A program made the position numbers and the translations under genes. The notes under the pieces were generated by a model. It made no database searches. It was not told the origin of the DNA and saw only the letters and a list, made by a program, of their open reading frames with translations. A DNA stretch of 13,668 nt, from assembly GCA_045579195.1 (NCBI GenBank), contig JAZNLR010000156.1, forward strand, positions 1-13,668, written 5' to 3'. The stretch is from JAZNLR01 sp045579195 (GTDB taxonomy: Bacteria; Bacillota; Clostridia; Christensenellales; CAMQZB01). Below, one piece after another: positions 5,574 through 11,555 of the stretch (position 1 is the first letter of the stretch; every line of letters begins with the position of its first letter).

Positions 5574-6849
5574 ATGAACTCCTTCCAGTCAACGCTGCAT
5601 AAAATTCCGCCCCGTCAACAGGCACAACTTCCAGCGTTGCATAAATTTTTTTGTTTGCCTCTTCGAGCGCCACTCCATCCAAAAAGACTTCAGCGTCTTC
5701 CTTGAGCATTGCGCGCGAAATGAGAACCCTATCAAATCCTTCGGGAACTTGACTGATGAGATCCTGTCCTGTGATAAGCCCCGTGACCGTGATGCTCTTT
5801 CCGAAGAAGTTATTTTCAACTGCAAAGACGGAAACATTTTCAAAAGGCTTTGTCAGCTCCTCAAAAAACGAACGGGCGGAAGCGCCGCAAAGAATTGCAA
5901 CCTTGTCTGTTTCCACGCTTTTTTCTTCTTCAAACGCCTCAGAGAACTCCTCTTCGAACTTGCGAAGAAGTCCAACGCCGTTCTCAATTTGAGGATATCC
6001 ATCATATTCGTTTGCGGGAGGGATGGCTCTTTTTGCTTTCACGTAAAACTCGTCCGAGCAATAGACAAACCCATGACCATGCTTTTTGCGCATCTTTGTT
6101 GCAAACGATTCAACAAGGTCAATCGTTTGTGCGGCAAGTTCGCTCGACACGGGTTCTATCTTACAAAGCCCGTCACGATGTCCTGTCAAACCAACGGGAA
6201 CAATCGCCAATGATGCAACGAATGGATAAAGCGAAATCAGATCTTCAATTGTCTTTTTCAAAACTTCTCCGTCATTGATCTTTGGGCACATTACAACTTG
6301 ACAGTGCATCGTAATTTCAGCCTCTGCCAGCGTTTGCATCTGTTCCATCAGCTTTCCTGCAAATCGGTTGTTCATCATTTGGCAACGCAGTTCAGGATCA
6401 GTCGTATGTACGGAAATAAAAATCGGCGAAAGATGCCGCTCTGCAATGCGGCGAATTTCAGCATCCGAGCAGTTTGTCAACGTGACATAATTTCCACTCA
6501 CAAAAGACAGACGGTAATCGTCGTCTTTAACGTACAGCGTGTCACGCATCCCATTCGGAAGTTGATCCACAAAACAGAAAACACATTTGTTCTGGCACGT
6601 AATTGGAGAAAGCTCTGCCTCTTCTGTGAAACAAAGACCGAGCGTTTCATAATCCTCCTTGACGACGAGAATTTCCTTTTCCTTTCCGTGTCTTCTTCGC
6701 GTTACGGTAAATTCGCATTCCCCATCAAAAAAGAAATAATCCAAAACGTCGACAATCGGCTGCCCATTAAAGCTCACGAGCTCATCGCCTTTTCGGAAGC
6801 CAAACTTTTTCCCAAGTCCGCCTTTTTCAATTGTCAAAACCTTGAGCAT
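5563..6849 (-). CDS. DUF512 protein with PDZ-like and radical-SAM-like domains
   Basis: This 428-residue protein belongs to the DUF512 family, whose function is not established. Residues 1-60 resemble a PDZ-like domain (FGFRKGDELVSFNG at 16-29). A CxxxCxxC motif follows at C85, C89 and C92 in CQNKCVFCF, as in iron-sulfur and radical SAM proteins. The segment from about 95 to 300 (DYRLSFVSGNY, ISVHTTDPELR, PVGLT) and the C-terminal DUF512 region, ending LEVVP, match what I recall of the family. It usually lies next to der in Clostridia, which hints at a ribosome or translation link; that is inference. I start at ATG 6849, with GAAAGG six bases upstream, because the upstream TTG at 6903 lies in a terminator. 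The gene has no promoter of its own that I can see. Confidence 0.92.
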   Translation of the reverse strand: MLKVLTIEKGGLGKKFGFRKGDELVSFNGQPIVDVLDYFFFDGECEFTVTRRRHGKEKEILVVKEDYETLGLCFTEEAELSPITCQNKCVFCFVDQLPNGMRDTLYVKDDDYRLSFVSGNYVTLTNCSDAEIRRIAERHLSPIFISVHTTDPELRCQMMNNRFAGKLMEQMQTLAEAEITMHCQVVMCPKINDGEVLKKTIEDLISLYPFVASLAIVPVGLTGHRDGLCKIEPVSSELAAQTIDLVESFATKMRKKHGHGFVYCSDEFYVKAKRAIPPANEYDGYPQIENGVGLLRKFEEEFSEAFEEEKSVETDKVAILCGASARSFFEELTKPFENVSVFAVENNFFGKSITVTGLITGQDLISQVPEGFDRVLISRAMLKEDAEVFLDGVALEEANKKIYATLEVVPVDGAEFYAALTGRSSYES

Positions 6850-6855
6850 AAACAA

Positions 6856-6861
6856 CCTTTC
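6856..6861 (-). promoter_or_regulatory. Ribosome binding site of the DUF512 gene
   Basis: GAAAGG on the minus strand lies six bases before the ATG at 6849 and sets that start. It follows the terminator U-tract with no gap, so only readthrough transcripts carry it. Confidence 0.65.
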
Positions 6862-6902
6862 AAAAAAATGAGGGTATCGCGTGCAATTCACAGATACCCT
6901 CA
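6862..6902 (-). terminator. Intrinsic terminator between the cyclophilin gene and DUF512
   Basis: Arms TGAGGGTATC and GATACCCTCA (6869-6878 and 6893-6902) pair perfectly over 10 bp. A further GTG/CAC pairing closes the inner loop. Seven T residues (6862-6868 on minus) follow the stem. It lies 13 bases past the stop of the cyclophilin gene and ends the nrdR unit. It sits directly before the DUF512 ribosome binding site and could act as a partial terminator. Confidence 0.87.
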
Positions 6903-6915
6903 AACAACAAACTTT

Positions 6916-7602
6916 TTACTTCTTAATCGTAAGCGGATCTCCGAAGTCTACTCCGAACGTGTTCGTAATCTTAATGTAAGAAATCTTGATGGTGTTCGGG
7001 ATATTCGCATAATCTCCGCGCGTTGTCGTTCCAACAGAACCGAGCTTGATGAGATCACGTGGATTGGAAATGCGGCCGATAATTGCACGCTTGCCCTGAT
7101 AACGGGAAGCAGCGTCCTCGTCTGCAAGAATGCCGAACAGCGAATTTGCCGTGTTATATCCGCCCTCGGTCTGCATAAACATCGTTCCATACTTCATCAA
7201 CTCGTGGTTACGGTATCCATTGTTATAAAACTCACCCATGATGGCATAATTCAACTCTTTACGCGTCAGCTTTTCAGAATCCATCGTGTATCCACCCATA
7301 AAGTAAGTTGCAACGTCATCCGATGCGCCGCGAACCTTTTCGTGAACGATCAACCCATCGTAGAAGTTGTCGTTGACGAGTTTGATAAAGTTCGTGACAG
7401 CAATGGGTGCATTTTCATAAAAGAGCTCAAACGCGAAGACGTACTTCACGCCATAGATCTCAAAGCAAATCTCACCTGTGGGATTATTTTCAATCTTCAA
7501 AATTTCTTCTTCCGTCATAAAACGCTCAGCCTTTGATCCGCCGCAACCACAAAACGCCGCGAGGACAAGAACCATTGCCAAGCAAAGTGCAATTTTCTTC
7601 AT
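6916..7602 (-). CDS. Cyclophilin-like lipoprotein, probably catalytically altered
   Basis: This 228-residue protein looks like an exported, lipid-anchored peptidyl-prolyl isomerase of the cyclophilin fold. The N-terminus MKKIALCLAMVLVLAAF is a signal peptide. The lipidated cysteine is probably C20 in FCGC, with G at -1, although F at -3 is atypical. The cyclophilin core shows in ENAPIAVTNFIKLV (63-76), FYDGLIVH (80-87), FMGG (101-104) and GTMFMQTEGGYNTANSLFGI (139-158). The canonical catalytic FHR reads VHE here (86-88), so the key arginine is replaced by glutamate. I choose ATG 7602 over TTG 7620 because the signal peptide starts there. It lies 19 bases after nrdR, is probably co-transcribed with it, and is followed by a strong terminator. 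Confidence 0.82.
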   Translation of the reverse strand: MKKIALCLAMVLVLAAFCGCGGSKAERFMTEEEILKIENNPTGEICFEIYGVKYVFAFELFYENAPIAVTNFIKLVNDNFYDGLIVHEKVRGASDDVATYFMGGYTMDSEKLTRKELNYAIMGEFYNNGYRNHELMKYGTMFMQTEGGYNTANSLFGILADEDAASRYQGKRAIIGRISNPRDLIKLGSVGTTTRGDYANIPNTIKISYIKITNTFGVDFGDPLTIKK

Positions 7603-7621
7603 ATTGTCTGTCTTCCCCAAT

Positions 7622-8074
7622 TTATTTCTTGATCATGGATTCGATTTCCGCCAAGAAAGTCGGAATATCTTTAAACTTTCTGTAAACCGATGCAAAGCGA
7701 ACGTATGCAACCTCATCAATTTCTTTGAGTCCATTCATAACGCACTCTCCGATCATCTGAGACGTCACCTCTTGCTCAAGCGAGTTCGAAAGCTGGCGGC
7801 GAATTTGTTCCACAAGGTCATCGATTTCCTGCATCGCAACAGGGCGCTTCTCACACGCCTTAATGATGCCGGTCTTCAATTTATTCACATCAAACACCTG
7901 TCTGCTTCCGTCGTTTTTAACAACGATGATTGGTGTTGTTTCAATGCTTTCATATGTTGTGAATCGCTTACCACAAGAGAGACATTCCCTACGTCTTCGA
8001 ATCGACAGTCCGTCTTCCGTGCTTCGCGAGTCAATCACCTTGCTTTCAAGATGACCGCAATACATACATTTCAT
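7622..8074 (-). CDS. nrdR: NrdR, ATP-cone repressor of ribonucleotide reductase genes
   Basis: This 150-residue protein is of standard length for NrdR, the nucleotide-sensing repressor of ribonucleotide reductase operons. The N-terminal zinc ribbon uses C3, C6, C31 and C34, and includes the conserved RRRREC stretch (26-31) and the FTTYE motif (38-42). The ATP-cone domain runs from about 49 to 139; it starts with VVKNDGSRQVFD and includes VAYVRFASVYRKF. The ribosome binding site AGAGGG lies seven bases before the ATG, and a good promoter lies upstream. No nrd gene is in the window, and I do not see a clear NrdR box at its own promoter. Confidence 0.98.
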   Translation of the reverse strand: MKCMYCGHLESKVIDSRSTEDGLSIRRRRECLSCGKRFTTYESIETTPIIVVKNDGSRQVFDVNKLKTGIIKACEKRPVAMQEIDDLVEQIRRQLSNSLEQEVTSQMIGECVMNGLKEIDEVAYVRFASVYRKFKDIPTFLAEIESMIKK

Positions 8075-8123
8075 GTGTAAGCCCTCTTTCCGTTTCGATC
8101 AAAAAGTTGAATCTAACCTAATC

Positions 8124-8152
8124 ATTGTAATATAAAGCCCAAAAAATGTCAA
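8124..8152 (-). promoter_or_regulatory. Sigma-A-type promoter of nrdR
   Basis: On the minus strand -35 TTGACA (8147-8152) is perfect and -10 TACAAT (8124-8129) matches five of six positions, with a 17-base spacer. It lies 14 bases past the ygiQ stop, with no terminator between them. The leader to the nrdR ATG is about 43 bases. Confidence 0.8.
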
Positions 8153-8166
8153 TTACATTTTGATCT

Positions 8167-10038
8167 TCATTTCGTCCGTTTATGCGCCTTTCCCGTTTGC
8201 GCCTTTTGTTTATCCCGAAAACGCGTGTATCGAACGCTCTCCTCCGGCGGAACCAACGCGTTCGGCCCCGTTCCAATCAAATCCTCACGGCCACAGAGTC
8301 TCAGCGCTTTGCGAACAAGCGGAAAGTTTTCCTTCTTGCGCCACTGCAAAAGTGCGCGCTGAATTTCCTTTTCTTCCCCCTTCGGAACGTAAACCTCCTG
8401 CATCGTTTCCGGGTCGATTCCCGTATAGTACATACACGTTGACCGCGTTGATGGCGTGGGATAAAAATCCTGCACTTGACGCGGCATATAGTTGATGCTC
8501 TTTAAGTAGAGCGTCAGTTTCAATGCTTCTTTGATGGTGCATCCCGGGTGGGACGAGATGAAATAAGGCACGATATACTGCTTCAATTTCAGTTTTTTAC
8601 ACTTTTCAGCAAAGCGATCCGCAAACGCACGGTAGACTTCAAATTTCGGCTTATTCATCAGGCGCAAAACTTCGTTTGACGCATGCTCCGGTGCTGTCTT
8701 CAACTGTCCGCTTACATAGTATTTACAAAGTTCGTCAAAAAATTGCTCGTTCTTGTCGTACATCACGTAATCAAAGCGAACGCCGCTTCGAATAAACACC
8801 TTCTTGACACCGGGAACACGTCTGACTTTTTTGAGAAGTTCTACGTACTCCCTGTGGTCGACACGAAGATGCGGACAAGGTTGATTTCCAATACACGGTC
8901 GGTCTACACACACGCCACTCTTCATCTGCTTTTCACAGGCAGGATTGCGGAAATTTGCGGTCGGACCGCCAACGTCGTGAACGTATCCTTTGAAGTCAGG
9001 ATCTTGGGTGAACAGCGCCACTTCCTCCAAAATGGATTCTTCACTTCGCTTTTGAATCACGCGGCCGTTGTGATAGTTCAACGCACAAAAACTGCAGCTT
9101 CCAAAGCAACCGCGATGCGAAGTAATGCTGAACTTCACTTCTTCAATCGCCTTCACGCCACCTTTTGCTTCGTAAGACGGGTGATATCCGCGCATAAATG
9201 GCAGTTGATAGACAAAGTCCAACTCCTCTGTCGTGAGAGGTTTTTGTGGCGGATTCTGCACCAAAAAGCGCTTATCCTTCTGTTCTTGGATCAATCCCTT
9301 TGCAGAGAAATAGTCACAGTTTCTGCTTTGTGTTCGGAAGGTTTTTGCGTAGGCAACCTTGTCTTGTGAGACCTTAGCGAAGGAATCCAAAACGAGGTAA
9401 TTCCCCTTTCCTTCCAACGAAGCTTTGATTGCAGTAGACAAGCCGTCAAACGTGTCGATATAACACGTTCCGCGAACGTCACGAATCTTTGCAAGCGGGA
9501 TGCCTCTTCCATATGCAGTTAAAATATCAGAGAATGGCTTTTCACCACTTCCATAAATCAAAAGATCGCAAGGACAGTCATTCAAAACGGAAGGAAGAAC
9601 GCAGTCCTCCCAATAGTCATAGTGTGCAAAGCGGCGCAAACTTCCCTCAATTCCGCCTGCGATGACGGGAACGTTGGGATAAAGCCGCTTAAGCGCCTTG
9701 CAATATACCGTCAAAGCGCGGTCGGGACGACGGAATCCTTCGTTTCCAGGACTATATTCATCATTCGTTCTTTTCTTCTTTGCGGCGGTATAGTTATTGA
9801 CCATAGAGTCGACAACACCGGGGCTCACCAAAAAGCCGCATTTTGGCTCTCCAAGACGTTGGAAATCCTCGTCGTTTTGCGGTTGCGCGATTACGCCGAC
9901 GCGATACCCGAACGACTCAACGTATCGCGCGATGACCGCATGACCAAAGGAAGGATGATCGATATACGCATCCCCGCTGACCATGATGAAATCGAGCGTT
10001 CCACCTGCTTCTTCTTTTGTTATCGGTAAATAAGGCAT
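8167..10038 (-). CDS. ygiQ: YgiQ-family radical SAM protein
   Basis: This 623-residue protein has the domain order of the YgiQ family: an N-terminal UPF0313-type region (about 1-290, with SGDAYIDHPSFG and GGIEGSLRRFAHYDYW), then a radical SAM core. The 4Fe-4S ligands are C311, C315 and C318 in CFGSCSFC. Further cysteines follow at about 370-400 (the CEKQ, GVCVDRPCIGNQPC cluster), and the conserved QVQDFYPTPST segment is near the C-terminal third. The reaction is unknown for the family, so I assign none. The gene starts 11 bases after cls and has only a weak ribosome binding site, which suggests co-transcription. The C-terminal tail is basic (about 600-623) and probably flexible. Confidence 0.93.
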   Translation of the reverse strand: MPYLPITKEEAGGTLDFIMVSGDAYIDHPSFGHAVIARYVESFGYRVGVIAQPQNDEDFQRLGEPKCGFLVSPGVVDSMVNNYTAAKKKRTNDEYSPGNEGFRRPDRALTVYCKALKRLYPNVPVIAGGIEGSLRRFAHYDYWEDCVLPSVLNDCPCDLLIYGSGEKPFSDILTAYGRGIPLAKIRDVRGTCYIDTFDGLSTAIKASLEGKGNYLVLDSFAKVSQDKVAYAKTFRTQSRNCDYFSAKGLIQEQKDKRFLVQNPPQKPLTTEELDFVYQLPFMRGYHPSYEAKGGVKAIEEVKFSITSHRGCFGSCSFCALNYHNGRVIQKRSEESILEEVALFTQDPDFKGYVHDVGGPTANFRNPACEKQMKSGVCVDRPCIGNQPCPHLRVDHREYVELLKKVRRVPGVKKVFIRSGVRFDYVMYDKNEQFFDELCKYYVSGQLKTAPEHASNEVLRLMNKPKFEVYRAFADRFAEKCKKLKLKQYIVPYFISSHPGCTIKEALKLTLYLKSINYMPRQVQDFYPTPSTRSTCMYYTGIDPETMQEVYVPKGEEKEIQRALLQWRKKENFPLVRKALRLCGREDLIGTGPNALVPPEESVRYTRFRDKQKAQTGKAHKRTK

Positions 10039-10049
10039 ATATAAATTCT

Positions 10050-11501
10050 TTAAAAAAGCGGAGTAAACAGAATCATAACACGTTCCATAAAGCGCTGGAA
10101 CAAAGTCCTATTTTTGAGATACTCTTCATCGAGCAATCGGCTGTGTTTGATGTCCTCTTCAAAATTCTCTCCAACGGTTGCAACAACATTCTTATCGTAG
10201 AAGAACGCAGTCACCTCATAGCTCAATTTGAAACTTCGCGTGTCAATGTTAAACGTTCCAACACTCGCGATCGTGTCGTCCACAACAAGCGCTTTGCTAT
10301 GCAAAAAACCGTCGTACGCATACACTTTCACTCCTGCTTCAATCAGCCGTTTTGCATATGCAAGCGTACAATAATAAACGTACCATTTGTCGGGCTTCCC
10401 AGGAATCATCAAACGAACATCTGTTCCCGATTTTACTTCCGATTCCAAGGCAAGCAAGAAGGACTCATCGGGCACAAAGTACGGCGTCTGCAGATAAATG
10501 CGTTTTTTCGCTCCGTAAATGGACTTGATATACGCATTTTTGATGCCGTTTGCCGTGGAATCCGGGCCGCTTGAAACGATCTGAATCGGAGAAATTTTCT
10601 CGGGCTTTTTTGTCTCCGCAACGGGAGGCAAAATCTCCTCTCCGCTCACGAAGTTATAATCCTGCAAGAAACGGAGATCCAAAAGCTGAACGGCATCCCC
10701 GACGATGCGAACGTGTGAATCGCGCCAAGGAGAAACGCCCTTTCTGTTCCCGAGGTACTCCAAGCCGACATTTGAGCCACCCGTGTAAGCCACGCGGGAA
10801 TCGATAACGACAATCTTGCGGTGGTTGCGATAATTCACGTTGCGGCTGAAAAATTTAGAAAAGGAAGGAAAAAAACGATAGACCTTTCCTCCCGCGGCAA
10901 TCAAAGGCTTAAAAAATGATTTCGGCGTTTTAATGCTTCCGATCTCATCATAGACAAGACGCACCGTGACGCCTTCCTGCACCTTTTTGATGAGCAAATC
11001 CAAAAACTTTTTACCGAGTTCGTCCGGCTGAATTATAAAGTACTCTATGTTGATATAAACTTTTGCGCTTTCAAGGTCTGCAAAAAGATCTTCATAGTGC
11101 TCATTCATATCAGCATACACCTTCACATCATTGTTGAGCGTGCAGATGCTGTTGTTTTCCACAAGGTTATATTGAATCAGTTCGTGAATTTCATTGACGT
11201 CCAGAGGATGATCCCGAAGGTAAGCAAACTGCTCGTCCGCAATCTTGCGATAATATTCGTCCTTTTCGTACTTGAAAAGCGCCTTCTTTCGTTTGCGAAG
11301 GTTTGGTCCTTTCCCAAAATAGAGGTAAAAGATAAATCCTAAGAAAGGCAAAAGGAGAAGGACCGCGCCCCAACGATAAATACGGTTCGGGTCGGCTTTC
11401 TCCAAAAAGATCATAATCAACAGCGTAATGACGTTGAAAATGAGAAGGATGAGCGTGAAGTCAACTTCAACTCCCGCTATTTGTGCAAACAAAAGAGACA
11501 T
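10050..11501 (-). CDS. cls: Cardiolipin synthase, phospholipase D family
   Basis: This 483-residue membrane enzyme condenses two phosphatidylglycerol molecules into cardiolipin and glycerol. Two N-terminal transmembrane segments (about 12-33 and 43-62) precede two phospholipase D catalytic motifs. The first, HRKIVVID, has H227, K229 and D234 and is followed by GGSN. The second, HSKALVVD, has H401, K403 and D408 and is followed by GTFNID. The length is typical of bacterial Cls (480-510), and both HKD motifs are intact. The start at 11501 has AAGGA six bases upstream. That site directly follows a GC-rich hairpin in the purL–cls gap. No separate promoter is evident in the 54 bases between the genes. 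Confidence 0.96.
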   Translation of the reverse strand: MSLLFAQIAGVEVDFTLILLIFNVITLLIMIFLEKADPNRIYRWGAVLLLLPFLGFIFYLYFGKGPNLRKRKKALFKYEKDEYYRKIADEQFAYLRDHPLDVNEIHELIQYNLVENNSICTLNNDVKVYADMNEHYEDLFADLESAKVYINIEYFIIQPDELGKKFLDLLIKKVQEGVTVRLVYDEIGSIKTPKSFFKPLIAAGGKVYRFFPSFSKFFSRNVNYRNHRKIVVIDSRVAYTGGSNVGLEYLGNRKGVSPWRDSHVRIVGDAVQLLDLRFLQDYNFVSGEEILPPVAETKKPEKISPIQIVSSGPDSTANGIKNAYIKSIYGAKKRIYLQTPYFVPDESFLLALESEVKSGTDVRLMIPGKPDKWYVYYCTLAYAKRLIEAGVKVYAYDGFLHSKALVVDDTIASVGTFNIDTRSFKLSYEVTAFFYDKNVVATVGENFEEDIKHSRLLDEEYLKNRTLFQRFMERVMILFTPLF

Positions 11502-11512
11502 TAATTTTCCTT

Positions 11513-11541
11513 CGCAAGGCCTCCGATTGGAAGGCCTTGCG
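11513..11541 (-). other. GC-rich hairpin between purL and cls, no U-tract
   Basis: CGCAAGGCCT and AGGCCTTGCG (11513-11522 and 11532-11541) pair perfectly over 10 bp; a CC/GG extension closes an AATC loop across a single-base bulge. On the minus strand the stem is followed by AAGGAAAATTAATG, so there is no U-run and the cls ribosome binding site begins right at its foot. It could be an mRNA-stabilising or processing stem-loop, a weak terminator, or a structure that tunes cls translation. Confidence 0.6.
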
Positions 11542-11555
11542 GTTTGTGCTAATTC

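Noticed and set aside
4305..5705. A 466-codon open frame on the plus strand opposite der
   Set aside because: It lies fully antisense to der and the end of DUF512, whose products match known families over their entire length. It has no ribosome binding site or recognisable domain, so it is a by-product of der codon usage.
6850..6903. An 18-residue longer DUF512 protein from a TTG
   Set aside because: The extra codons consist of the terminator stem and U-tract, and GAAAGG precedes the ATG at 6849.
6298..7536. A 412-codon open frame on the plus strand across DUF512 and the cyclophilin gene
   Set aside because: It spans two well-supported minus-strand genes and the terminator between them, and its product is unlike any family I know.
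8075..8166. A possible NrdR box in the nrdR promoter region
   Set aside because: I could not find a convincing 16-base NrdR box or a tandem pair with helical spacing.
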